A stretch of 29,309 nt of DNA. Source: Bacteroidales bacterium. GTDB taxonomy: Bacteria > Bacteroidota > Bacteroidia > Bacteroidales > WCHB1-69. The DNA lies in NCBI GenBank assembly GCA_016290715.1, contig JAEEUY010000193.1, positions 1-29,309 on the forward strand, written 5' to 3'. The first letter of the stretch is position 1; the number at the start of each line of letters is the position of its first letter. A program made the translations under genes and the position numbers. The notes below the pieces were generated by a model. The model ran no database searches, was not told where the DNA came from, and worked only from the letters and a program-made list of their open reading frames with translations. Below are positions 5,664 through 16,200 of this stretch, piece by piece.

Positions 5664-6512
5664 ATGAAAAACATTGTAGTGGGAATCGACTTTTCTCAAA
5701 ATTCTGTAAACGCGCTTCGTCATGGAGCTGCTATTGCCATCAAAAGCAATGCAAAAATTCATATTGTTTGGGTTAAAACTCCAGGCGCTGCCACTAAACT
5801 CGGCTTTACGGATGAAGAACAACTACTCAAAAAAGCCAATACTTTTTTGGATGATTTGGTAGTTGCAACAAGGGCAGAAGTGCCAAAGAGTGAGGTGCAA
5901 AGCGTAATCTTAGAAGGCAAAGCCTATCTTAAATTGACACAATACGCATCCAATTTGCCTGAATCCATTTTGGTAGTGGGTTCGCACGGCGCTTCCGGAT
6001 TTGAAGAAATGTTCGTGGGTAGCAACACCATGAAAGTGGTGGGTATCTCTAAAGTTCCAGTCCTGATTATCGGCAATAATGTTCAAATCAATCGCGATTT
6101 AACCCGTATTTTAGTGCCGATTGATACGAGTTTTGAAACTTTACAAAAAATGAAAACGGCCGTTCTCTTCGCTAAATTGTTCTCTGCACAAGTAGTCCTT
6201 TTAGGTATCTATGACAGTCCTGCCGCCGACATTAAACATGTTATCAACATCCAATTAAACCATGCCGTTTCTATGTGCCATGATGCAAATGTACGCTATT
6301 CGGCATCCACACTGGAAATCCATGGACAGATTTCAAAAGCAACGGTCAACTGGGCAGCTGATGAAGATGTGAACTTATTGGTTGTAATGCGTGAGGAGGA
6401 AGATGATATCTCCTCTTTCTGGTTGGGCAGCAACACGCGTCAATTGGTGAACTATGCCTCTATGCCTATCTTGGTAATCCCCAATGTTGATCATTTTGCC
6501 ATTAATAAATAA
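5664..6512 (+). CDS. Tandem-domain universal stress protein
   Basis: A 282-residue protein made of two UspA domains (about residues 1-140 and 147-278). Domain 1 begins MKNIVVGIDFSQNSVNAL and keeps the ATP-binding signature GSHGASGFEEMFVGSNT (G-x2-G-x9-G-S), so it probably binds ATP. Domain 2 begins TRILVPIDTSFE but its equivalent loop is MREEEDDISSFWLGSNT, which lacks the first two glycines and so may not bind nucleotide. Such proteins are cytoplasmic and respond to stress or growth arrest; the precise role is unknown. It is third in the elbB-rfbA-usp-C69 operon, 21 bp after rfbA and 6 bp before the peptidase gene. Confidence 0.92.
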   Translation: MKNIVVGIDFSQNSVNALRHGAAIAIKSNAKIHIVWVKTPGAATKLGFTDEEQLLKKANTFLDDLVVATRAEVPKSEVQSVILEGKAYLKLTQYASNLPESILVVGSHGASGFEEMFVGSNTMKVVGISKVPVLIIGNNVQINRDLTRILVPIDTSFETLQKMKTAVLFAKLFSAQVVLLGIYDSPAADIKHVINIQLNHAVSMCHDANVRYSASTLEIHGQISKATVNWAADEDVNLLVVMREEEDDISSFWLGSNTRQLVNYASMPILVIPNVDHFAINK

Positions 6513-6518
6513 AATCCT

Positions 6519-8261
6519 ATGAAGAAATTACTATCTGTTATTTTAATAGCTGTTTGTACGCTGTGCGGAGAGAAAGTATCCGGGTGTACTAACTTTATCA
6601 TCACCAAAGGGGCAAGTGCCGACGGCTCTTGTATGGTTACCTATGCCGCCGACTCGCATACCTTGTATGGTGAGCTCTATTTCCGTCCTGCCGCCGATTA
6701 TCCTGCGGGCACATTGATGGATGTGATTGAATGGGATACGGGAAGAAAATTGGGACAAATTCCCCAAGTAGCGCATACCTATTCGGTGGTTGGAAACATG
6801 AATGAACATCAATTGACCATTGCCGAAACAACTTACGGAGGACGGGCTGAATTAGAAAACACACCTGGTTTGATTGACTATGGATCACTTATTTATATTA
6901 CTTTACAACGTGCAAAGAATGCAAGGGAAGCAATTCATGTTATGTGTGAATTACTGAATGCATACGGCTATCATAGTAGCGGTGAATCATTTTCCATTGT
7001 GGATCCAAATGAAGCATGGATTTTTGAATTGATAGGCAAAGGCGCTGAGATGAAAGATGCCAAAGGCAAAACGGTGAAAGGCTGGTCGAATGGTGCGGTT
7101 TGGGTTGCCCGTCGTATTCCTGATGGATATATTTCAGGTCATGCGAACCAAGCCCGGATTACAACTTTCCCATTGAGAGACGGAAAAACATCCATTAGTT
7201 CTAAAGAAATCACCAAAATTTATCTTCCCACGGTGGAAACAGTATATGCAGATGATGTTATTTCATTTGCCAAATTGAAAGGCTATTATCCGAAAGATGC
7301 CCCTGATGCTCAATTTAGTTTTTGCGATGCTTATGCCCCCGTTGATTTTTCAGCCGCCCGTTATTGCGAATCTCGTGTTTGGATGGCTTTCTATCGCTGC
7401 AACCCTGAATTGATGGCTCCTTATGAGGATTATGCTCGCGGCGACAATTTGAACAACCGTTTCCCTTTGTGGATTAAAGCAGCCAAAAAATTGGAATTGC
7501 GTGATGTTATGCTATTGATGCGCGATCATTTTGAAGGAACCTCAATGGATATGACAAAAGATTTAGGGGCTGGTCCGTATGCTTGTCCTTATCGTTGGCG
7601 TCCTATGACATGGGAATATAACGGGAAAGAGTATTTGCACGAACGCGCTACCGCCACACAGCAAACAGGTTTCTCCTTCGTGGCACAGTCTCGTAGCGAT
7701 TTGCCTGACGGATTCGGAGGTATTCTCTGGTTTGGTGTGGACGATGCCGGAAGCAACTGCTATATGCCGATGTTCTGCGGCATTACAAAAGTGCCATACG
7801 AATTGCAGGAAGGAAACGGTTCGTTGGTTGACTACTCTCCTACTGCGGCATTTTGGAAATTCACCAAAGTAAGCCAATTGGCCTATTCTCGTTATAGTGA
7901 TATGATTAAACATATTAATCAAAAACAGGATGAATTAGAGAACCACTTTATTGCAGATATTCGCGATATGCAATCCAAAGTGTTGAAAATATATGAGTCG
8001 AATCCTCAAAAAATGAGAGAATATTTGACAGAATACTCTAATCGTGCGGCGAAACAGGTTTGTGAAGAGTGGGATCATCTTTTTGAATATTTATTGGTGA
8101 AATACAACGATGGCAATGTTAAGCAAGAAAAAGAGGGACGCTTCCTGAAAACCAATACTGAAATCCCGCAATGTGAAGATCCTGAACATCCGGCTTATCC
8201 TGAAAGATGGTACAAAATGATTGTGGATGATTGTGGTAAAAACATTGAATATAAACACTAA
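6519..8261 (+). CDS. Secreted C69-family dipeptidase (PepD-like)
   Basis: A 580-residue peptidase of family C69, N-terminal nucleophile hydrolases related to Lactobacillus PepD that split dipeptides. A signal peptide (residues 1 to about 22) ends directly before Cys23 in SGCTNFIITKGASADGS. In this family the Cys becomes the N-terminal nucleophile, so signal removal would itself expose the catalytic residue; Cys13 and Cys16 in the signal could instead suggest lipidation, but no good lipobox precedes them. Conserved blocks include YVAD-like TYAADSHTLYGELYF, NEHQLTIAETTYGGR and SFSIVDPNEAWIFELIG. The enzyme likely works in the periplasm, trimming peptides for uptake, which suits an asaccharolytic or protein-degrading lifestyle. 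It is last in its operon, followed at once by a strong terminator. Confidence 0.92.
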   Translation: MKKLLSVILIAVCTLCGEKVSGCTNFIITKGASADGSCMVTYAADSHTLYGELYFRPAADYPAGTLMDVIEWDTGRKLGQIPQVAHTYSVVGNMNEHQLTIAETTYGGRAELENTPGLIDYGSLIYITLQRAKNAREAIHVMCELLNAYGYHSSGESFSIVDPNEAWIFELIGKGAEMKDAKGKTVKGWSNGAVWVARRIPDGYISGHANQARITTFPLRDGKTSISSKEITKIYLPTVETVYADDVISFAKLKGYYPKDAPDAQFSFCDAYAPVDFSAARYCESRVWMAFYRCNPELMAPYEDYARGDNLNNRFPLWIKAAKKLELRDVMLLMRDHFEGTSMDMTKDLGAGPYACPYRWRPMTWEYNGKEYLHERATATQQTGFSFVAQSRSDLPDGFGGILWFGVDDAGSNCYMPMFCGITKVPYELQEGNGSLVDYSPTAAFWKFTKVSQLAYSRYSDMIKHINQKQDELENHFIADIRDMQSKVLKIYESNPQKMREYLTEYSNRAAKQVCEEWDHLFEYLLVKYNDGNVKQEKEGRFLKTNTEIPQCEDPEHPAYPERWYKMIVDDCGKNIEYKH

Positions 8262-8300
8262 TCAATAAAAAAGGGCTTTAAAAGCCCTTTTTTATTGATT
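8260..8300. terminator. Strong bidirectional-looking terminator
   Basis: A perfect inverted repeat: 20-nt arms (8260-8279 and 8281-8300) around a single A, core AAAAAAGGGCTTT / AAAGCCCTTTTTT. The G/C part followed by six T residues is a classic intrinsic terminator for the C69 gene, whose stop codon overlaps its left edge. The A-run on the left would let it act on the opposite strand too. Confidence 0.9.
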
Positions 8301-8318
8301 GATTTGCATGATTTTCTG

Positions 8319-8326
8319 TATTTTTG
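8319..8326 (+). promoter_or_regulatory. Putative -7 motif (TATTTTTG) of the cca gene
   Basis: An exact TAnnTTTG 18 bp upstream of the chosen ATG at 8345, with TTG at 8295-8297 about 21 bp further upstream as a possible -33 element (inside the preceding terminator arm). Its position excludes the upstream TTG at 8324 as start codon. Confidence 0.6.
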
Positions 8327-8344
8327 CGCCTGACTTTTCGGAGA

Positions 8345-9763
8345 ATGACAAACTACTACAAATATTTAGAAAATCCTATTTATCAAGTCGTTTCGGAAGT
8401 TGCAGAAGAAAAAGGGATACAAGCGTACGCTATCGGTGGTGTTGTGCGCGATATTTTTTTGAATCGTTCTTCCAAGGATATTGATATTGTAGTTATTGGA
8501 AGTGGTATCCAATTAGCTAAAAGCGTGGCAAAAAAGCTATCTCCTTCCTTAAACGTGAATGTCTATAAGAATTTCGGGACAGCTCAATTCACCTATCATG
8601 ATATAGTGGTGGAATTTGTTGGGGCACGCAAAGAGTCGTATGATCGCAATTCAAGGAAACCCCACGTTGAAGATGGTACGTTACAGGATGATTTAAACCG
8701 CAGGGATTTTACGATTAATGCCATGGGAATAGCTTTAAATGGGGAACAAAAAGGAGCGTTAATCGATGTCTTTCACGGTTTGGATGACCTTAAAAAAAAG
8801 TTAATCCGCACCCCGTTAGATCCCGATATCACATTCTCTGACGACCCATTGAGGATGATGCGCGCCATTCGCTTTGCTTCACAACTTCATTTTCAAATAG
8901 TGCCAGAAACATTTGAAGCCATCGTGCGGAATGCCCCTCGTCTGGAAATTATTTCTCGCGAGCGCATTGCCGATGAATTCAATAAAATTCTTCTCTCACC
9001 CCAACCTTCCGTCGGCATCCAATTATTAGATCAGGCTGGACTGCTTCAGCAGTTTTTGCCAGAATTGATTGCCTTAAAAGGGATTGAATCAATAAATGGG
9101 AAATCCCACAAGGATAATTACTTGCATACTTTAGAGGTGGTTGATAAAATTGCCATGGTGAGCAACAATCTTTTTTTACTTTGGGCAGCCTTGTTACACG
9201 ACATCGCCAAACCGCGTACGAAACGATTTGATGAACAAATGGGATGGACATTTCACGGACATGAATTTCTCGGCTCAAAAATGATTCCAGAGATTTTTAG
9301 AAGACTGAAATTGCCGTGTAATGAGAAATTAAAATATGTTCAAAAAATAGTTGCCCTCCACCTGCGCCCACAAGCATTGGTAGATGGGTGTGTTACCGAC
9401 TCTGCCGTACGCAGGCTGCTCTTTGAAGCCGGCGATGATATTGATGACTTAATGTTGTTGTGTGAGGCCGACATTACCTCTAAAAACCCCGTTAAGGTCC
9501 GCAATTATCTAACAAATTTCCAATTGGTCAGAAAGAAATTTGTGGAGGTGGAGGAAAAAGATCAAATCAGAAACTGGCGACCTCCTATTGATGGCGATTT
9601 GATTATGAAAACATTTCACCTCTCGCCATCCATCGTAGTGGGCGAGATAAAGACGGCCGTTTGTAATGCCATCTTAGATGGGGAAATTGGCAACAATTAC
9701 GAAGAAGCGTACCAAAAAATGTTAAAAGTGGGACAGGAAATGGGACTCTCTGTTCAGTCTTGA
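8345..9763 (+). CDS. cca: tRNA nucleotidyltransferase / poly(A) polymerase family with HD domain
   Basis: The enzyme adds or repairs the CCA 3' end of tRNA (class II nucleotidyltransferase family; some members are poly(A) polymerases and sequence alone does not fully decide). With ATG 8345 it has 472 residues. Seen in order: AIGGVVRDIFL (residues 29-39) and the metal-binding pair KDIDIVV (Asp45, Asp47); FVGARKESY; the template motif LNRRDFTINAMG; RMMRAIRFASQLHF; then a C-terminal HD domain with HTLEVVDKIAM and LLHDIAKPRTKR, common in bacterial two-domain enzymes. The frame reaches upstream to a TTG at 8324, but that codon overlaps the -7 motif. Cytoplasmic, own promoter. The stop overlaps the convergent DUF4296 gene by 10 bp. 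Confidence 0.92.
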   Translation: MTNYYKYLENPIYQVVSEVAEEKGIQAYAIGGVVRDIFLNRSSKDIDIVVIGSGIQLAKSVAKKLSPSLNVNVYKNFGTAQFTYHDIVVEFVGARKESYDRNSRKPHVEDGTLQDDLNRRDFTINAMGIALNGEQKGALIDVFHGLDDLKKKLIRTPLDPDITFSDDPLRMMRAIRFASQLHFQIVPETFEAIVRNAPRLEIISRERIADEFNKILLSPQPSVGIQLLDQAGLLQQFLPELIALKGIESINGKSHKDNYLHTLEVVDKIAMVSNNLFLLWAALLHDIAKPRTKRFDEQMGWTFHGHEFLGSKMIPEIFRRLKLPCNEKLKYVQKIVALHLRPQALVDGCVTDSAVRRLLFEAGDDIDDLMLLCEADITSKNPVKVRNYLTNFQLVRKKFVEVEEKDQIRNWRPPIDGDLIMKTFHLSPSIVVGEIKTAVCNAILDGEIGNNYEEAYQKMLKVGQEMGLSVQS

Positions 9764-10215
9764 AGTTTGGTGGTTCCTGATTTTTCCTGAATCTTCTTTC
9801 TAACCTCTTCCATCATCTTTCTTGCTTCTCTTTCAGAATAGAAATAATAATCCACATTCCTTTGAAAAGTTTCCGGAGTTGTATGATATTTGTCCAGCCA
9901 CTCTTGGTACATATATGCGGAGATGGATTTTTTGTTGACATCCGGGGGCGTATTGAAAATGGCCGATTCAATAACCAATTGCTCGGCTACCATATCAATG
10001 AAGACAGATTTTTCCATTAAATCAGCTGGAGGATCTGGTTTTTTATCCAACGTTTCACAACTTGTAAAAAAAAGCAAAAAAAGAATACTGTACGAAAAAC
10101 GTAAAGCCCGTGATATTGTAAGAAATCCAGCGATGTGGATGCTACTGTTTCTTTTAGCATCCACATCACTCTTTTTCGCTGTTATACCCTTTAATGGATT
10201 TATCCAAGTATTCAT
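9754..10215 (-). CDS. DUF4296-type lipoprotein
   Basis: The C-terminal 100 residues match the pattern of the DUF4296 family of Bacteroidota lipoproteins (PPADLMEKSVFIDMVAEQLVIE, then YMYQEWLDKYHTTPETFQRNVDYY and a charged helical tail); function unknown. A lipobox is visible as LLFFTSC with Cys at residue 53 of the 153-residue frame. The stretch before it (SYSILFLLFF) is a good hydrophobic core, but the only in-frame ATG (10215) leaves an unusually long 40-residue n-region, so the true start may be a rare codon nearer the hydrophobic core. The frame begins 21 bp after the stop of the giant T9SS gene and is probably in the same transcript. It overlaps the 3' end of convergent cca by 10 bp. Confidence 0.75.
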   Translation of the reverse strand: MNTWINPLKGITAKKSDVDAKRNSSIHIAGFLTISRALRFSYSILFLLFFTSCETLDKKPDPPADLMEKSVFIDMVAEQLVIESAIFNTPPDVNKKSISAYMYQEWLDKYHTTPETFQRNVDYYFYSEREARKMMEEVRKKIQEKSGTTKLQD

Positions 10216-10236
10216 TTTCAGTTAATGCAGCAATTT

Positions 10237-13200
10237 TTACTCTTTGACAATCTTGCGGATAGCCATTACTTTATGATGTTGAATCAATTTAACGAGGTAC
10301 ATACCCGTAGCATACGGAGAGAGGTCAATAACGGCATGTTCACTTTGCATAGGAAGACTCAACAATTTTTGCCCGTAGATATTAAAGAGTTGTATTTCAA
10401 TATTTTCAAAGTTATTATGAGGCGTTACATACTGTATTTGGATAATCCCCGTTGTTGGGTTCGGGAAGAGAGTAAGTTCTCCATTTTCAGCATTTTCTTC
10501 TATGCCGGTAGTAATGGTAAGATGTAATGTAACCGTACTGTCGCATCCGTATTGCGTTAAAAAGTGCAAAGTATAGGTAGAGGAAAGCGGCGTTCCGACC
10601 TCAAAAATAGTGTCGCCGTAAGTATAGGGCAAATCATTTTCGGAGATAGTTAGATTTTCGGTGGTAGTTACAGATGGATGGATGTTAAGATGGAGAGTAG
10701 CCGTACACTCATATCCTAATTCAGAAGTGTAACTGTGTTCATAATCACCGCTTTGTGTGAACGTATTGTCAAACCATTCGTAGTTATCGCAGGCATCAAC
10801 AGTCGTTTCGGTATATACCCTTTCCCCGTTATAAACGATGTTGGAACGAGAACCTGTGTAGGTTGTGTCTCTGTGTAACAGACAACTGCTATTCATCACT
10901 ACCTCAATTTGATAGAAGAGCGCTCCATCCAAATTTTCAAAATCGGTATAAGAGGTAAGTGTAGAAGGAAGCGTAGCAATGAGTTCCATATTGTTGTTGG
11001 CCGTCCCACGATACAGACGATAGCTGGAGAACTCTACTCCTTCGTAGTGGCTCCAAATAAGGTTCCACGTGTTACCGATACCACGGTTGATGGTGAGGTG
11101 AACGCTCTTGTGCAGTTCGCTCATCGGGGTTTCTCCTTGACATACATCCATTGCTGTGACTTTGTATCGATAAGCGCGTACAGACGGGTCAGCAGTAATA
11201 TCCTCATAAACATTCGGCTGGGTAGCAGGAATAGTAGCTAAAAGTTCGTAAACATTGGCTTGGTCGTTTTCCCTGTAAATACGGTAATTTTGAACATTTG
11301 CATTATCACTCATTTCTTCCCAGATAACAAGATTATGACCATTTTCCACACCGACCATGCAGATAGACGGCGTTTCAGGGATGAGTGTGCTGACTCCTAA
11401 CTGGGAGGTTTCAGAAAGGATGGTACAGCCGTTTTCATCGGTAACCTCTACCCAATAATACCCCGGAGTAGTAACCTCAATCGTTGATGTGGTTTCTTCT
11501 GTTGACCATGCGTATGTAGCATAATCCCCTTCAACAGAGAGGGTTGCACTGCTACTGGAGCATGCCGTAATCGTACCATTGATGATAAGTTGCGGCATAG
11601 GAGTAGGTACAATGGTAAGATGCAAGGTAACGGTACTGTCGCACCCGTGTTGTGTTAAGAGATGCACCTCATACGTGCCTGTTGCTGTGCCTGCTTCAAA
11701 AATAGTGTCGCTATAACTCTGGGGCAATTCGTTTTCGCAAATGGTCAAATAATCATCTACCGCTGCACTACGATGGATGGTAAGATGCAATGTAACCGTA
11801 CTATCACATCCAGCGGCATTCGTGAATACCTGATCATAATCACCACTATTGTAATAAGAAATGTTATTCCAGATATATTCATCACAAGCGACAACCGTCA
11901 ATTCAGTTTGGGAAGAATAATTGACAGTAAGGTGCAACGTAACGGTACTATCGCACCCTACGGCATTCGTGAGAACTTGTTCGTAATCGCCAGAAGTAGT
12001 GTAAGTTTGGTTATTCCATGTATAACTATCGCAGGCCACATCATCAAATTCATAACTATTGGAATGGTTGATAGTAAGATGTAACGTTACGGTACTGTCG
12101 CACCCTACAGCGTTAGTGAAAACTTGTTCGTAATCGCCAGAGGTGGTGTAAGTTTGGTTATTCCATGTATAACTATCACATGCCACAGCATCAAATTCAT
12201 AACTGTTGGAATAGTTGATGGTAAGATGTAACGTTACGGTACTGTCGCACCCTACAGCGTTAGTGAAAACTTGTTCGTAATCGCCAGAAGTGGTGTAAGT
12301 TTGATTATTCCATGTATAACTATCGCATGCCACATCATCAAATTCGTAAGTAGAAGAATAATTAACAGTGAGATACAGCGTAGCAGTACTATCGCACCCA
12401 TGTGCGTTGGTAAAGTTCTTTTGATAGATACCACTCGTAGTATAGGATTCCCCGTTCCATTCATAACGGTCACAAACAGTGAGATGCTGCGCACTTTCCG
12501 TCGGTTGGTATAAAGTAAGGTGCAACGTAACAATACTGTCACAACCCTGACTGCTAACAAATTGGCGTACTTTGTCGCCGCTGGTAGTGTAAGTTATCTC
12601 ATCCCAGTTATATTGTTCGCAAGTGGCCACTGAAAATTCGGAAGTGAGCACGTCCAAAATAGTGAGGTGCATTGTTATCACACTGTCGCACCCGTTATGG
12701 TTATGCAGTATTTGCGTATAGTTTCCACTCTGACGATAAGTGATGCCGTTCCATATGAAAGAAGTACATGCTGTTTGATAAAATTCAACCGTATCACTAT
12801 GATTTACTGTCAGATATAATGTAACGATACTATCACAGCCGTTGGCCGCTTCAAAAATCTGTTGATATTCGCCCGATACATTGTATGTTTCGTTGTTCCA
12901 TGTATAACTATCGCAGCAAGTAGCCGTTATGGTATTGTAAGAATGGGGTAAAACGGTAAGATTCACCGTTACGTTACTGTCACAACCTGACGTGGTTTGG
13001 TAATAGGCAGCATAATCACCCGGCTCTGAACGAGGCTGTCCATCAAACATATACACATCACCCTCACAAATCGATTCTTGGAGATACAGGTCATATTTGT
13101 CGTTTACTTTAAGATTGACGTAGATGAGGTAATCTGTATTGTTTTGATAGTTGGTGAATGTGTCGATGTAGTTCCCCGGTTCACGATGGAATATATAGTG

Positions 13201-16200
13201 ATCAGGATCGTCATCGAAGGTATATTCCTCCCCGCTACAAACGGAATCTTGGATGCGGGTTACCATCACATCACCATATTCGTACGCGCCGATGTCAATT
13301 TGTTGTTGTTTGATACGGAGCGATCCGCCCAGATCATAAGCAGGCAAGTTGAGAGAGGTAGTTGTAGGAATCCCTCGGTTGATACAAGCGGAGCCGGCGG
13401 CTAAATTCCAATCATAGTCATTCCGGTAAACGTGTCCCGCCGTATCCGATGGGTTGACAAAATTCGGATAATAGGCATTGGGGTCAGAACCGCTATTGAG
13501 CGAATCCAAGGTGATGTTCGCCGTTCCCGTTGCGCCGCCTTCTATTGCACAATAACTATAGGTGGCATCACCATAAATATTGGAAGAGGCGGGAACATGG
13601 AAGGTTACATTTCCCCAAATGATACAATTCGTGAATGTGCTGCTACTTGAAGAGGCATAAACACCGCCACTGGCAGTATTGCTTGCATACCTATTATAGT
13701 TTCTAACAATGTTGCAGTTCACAAATTGCGTTTCTGTCGTAGTGTAAACCCCTGCGCCATAACTACTTCTATCATTATTGGCGATGTTTACATTAATGTA
13801 TATATCACGAGATGAATTTACACCGCCACCGCTGTTGTTGGTAACAAAGCTATTCGTGATATGTGATTCAGAACTTGTGATGCCAAAGTCGTTGAAAGAG
13901 TTATTGCTAACAGTGCATTCCGTCATTTTACTATTTGTGAGATTTATACCCCCATAGCCATTTTCATTAAGAGTACTATATTTAATATCGCTATTGTTAC
14001 TCAATTTCATTCCTTTTTCTGAATTGCCGATAGCGGTACTATGGTCAATAGTAACCTGTTCGCCCACCAATCCGTTTCCAGTGTTATGGTTAAATTGGCA
14101 GTATGAGAGAACACAATTTTTAGCATACAGGGCATGACGGTTATTTTGCGTAAAAGTACAATGAAGGAGGGTCGTGTTGTCTAATAGATAGCCAGCGCCA
14201 TATCTGTTGTCGCGACCTTCGTAGTAATTATCGTTATAATAGTAACCATTTTGAACGGTAAAACCATCCCATAAACTTTCGCCATTGCGGAATGGGAGGG
14301 CTGGATTGCCAATATTGTTCGCAGTGAATGGGCATGTTTTGTCCATTACTCTTATGGTATTCCCACCATCAAGGATGGTAGCATTATTGTCAAAATCACG
14401 TTGGGAGAGGTCGTAAGTATAAGGTTCATTGCCGACGAAACTACCATAAACAGCGACATTCGGTTGTACGATATAAGAACGGGATGGAGAATAGGTGCCT
14501 GCGGCTACCCAAACAGAAGCGGGGACAGTATAACCCGCGGCCACATCCATAGCGTATTGCAAGTCGCCGACGGCATTACTCCATGAAGAACCATCCTGAC
14601 GGCCGGCGCCGGTAGTCGTTACATAAATAATATTGCTTTCCGCTTCCGGATGGATTGGGAATGCCATATTATAAGATGATTCGTAAACCCCGAGGTCGAT
14701 TCTGTCTTGCTGGATACGCACATTCCCCGCCAAATCACTTTCCTCTGTCATAAAATCATTATTTCCCATGTCAATACAGATAGAACCTTCTTGCAATGTC
14801 CAATCACCGATAGCGTTGGTAATATCCACACCCGCTTCGGCAGTAGGTCCTGCAAACATAGGATAGCCAATGCCGTCGCCACCATTTTCTGCTTGCAAGG
14901 TAATGGCACCACTATAACTATCTTGCAATGCAGTATTGCGGAAAGTGACGTAGCGATTGTTTTCTATTTCGATTTGATTGTGTTCAGAAGCTATTTTGTT
15001 TCCCCAGATAATGGAGTTCAAGAACATGGTTCCTCCTCTTTCAACGTAAATACCCCCTGCATGCGAGGCCGCAGCATTGCGTACGATGTTGCAATTTCTG
15101 AATGTGGTGTTATATCCCCTATCATAAACGCCACCGCCATTGTTAGCGCAAGCATTGTTACCAATTAAGCACTGGGTAAGCACCACATTTTCTGGGTCGT
15201 TGGGGTTCCAACGTTCATCATTAGCATATAATCCGCCACCATTCTTACGGGAGGTATTGTTGCTGATGACACAACGGTCAAGGGTAATGTTCGCATTTTG
15301 GTCTGAAATGTTCGCATAGACAGCCCCGCCATTGGTGGCACTATTAAGGGTAAGATTGCAGTTGCTTACACGGTTATTATTCCGCAGATAGACAGCCCCG
15401 CCTTGCACATCCCAAGAGTTCCCATTTCCATCATAATTTGTGATATTGCTTTGAATCGTGCAATCATCTATATCCCCATTCTGGCTATATACACCTACAC
15501 CATATACGCTGTGCCTATGTTCTGGTCCCGCAATACTGACACTATTATTGTAGATATTGCAGTTTTTAAGATACCCGCCATTGTTGTAAACAGCGATCCC
15601 ATACTTCGTTATGTTATCGTCTGTAGCGGCAATAGTGGCAGTGTTGGCGGTAATAACACAATTTTGAAGAGTGCAATTCCTACGCATATAAACACCCCCG
15701 CCTTCGTCCACTACATTGGCACTTCCAGCGCGGATGGTAAATCCGTCAAATAGTGCAGCATTGTTATCGGTGAAGTCTTCATTTTGATATAATACCCGAC
15801 GAGTGTTTTCCCCGCTGAGGGTGGTTCTATTTCCGGAAATATTTCTGTTATTGAGATCAAAATCAGGAGTTTCCGTACCTGCAAAACCGCCGTAGGCCCT
15901 CACTTTAGGTTTTATTTCAAAACTGTTGGTGCTTTGCAAATTCCCGGTATAGGTTCCTCTTTTAACATAGATGAATGGGGTAACGTTTTCAAAAGAGGCG
16001 GCGATGTCCATCGCTTCTTGGAAATCCATCGCATCCGCCCATGATGCTCCTGTATGGGCGCGGGCACCACCAGATACCACGTAGATAATCCTGCGTACAA
16101 TTAAATTCAATGTTACAGAGCTATCACACTCCTCATCCACATACCATTTGTGTTTGTACCGTCCCTGTTCGGTAAGAAGCCGACCATAAAATTCGTAACT

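Noticed and set aside
8324..8344. Upstream TTG as the cca start
   Set aside because: This codon overlaps the exact -7 motif at 8319-8326, so it would not be in the transcript.
11776..12951. Regular tandem repeats considered as a CRISPR array
   Set aside because: Units of 147 bp are coding, in frame and without unique spacers; this is a protein repeat array.
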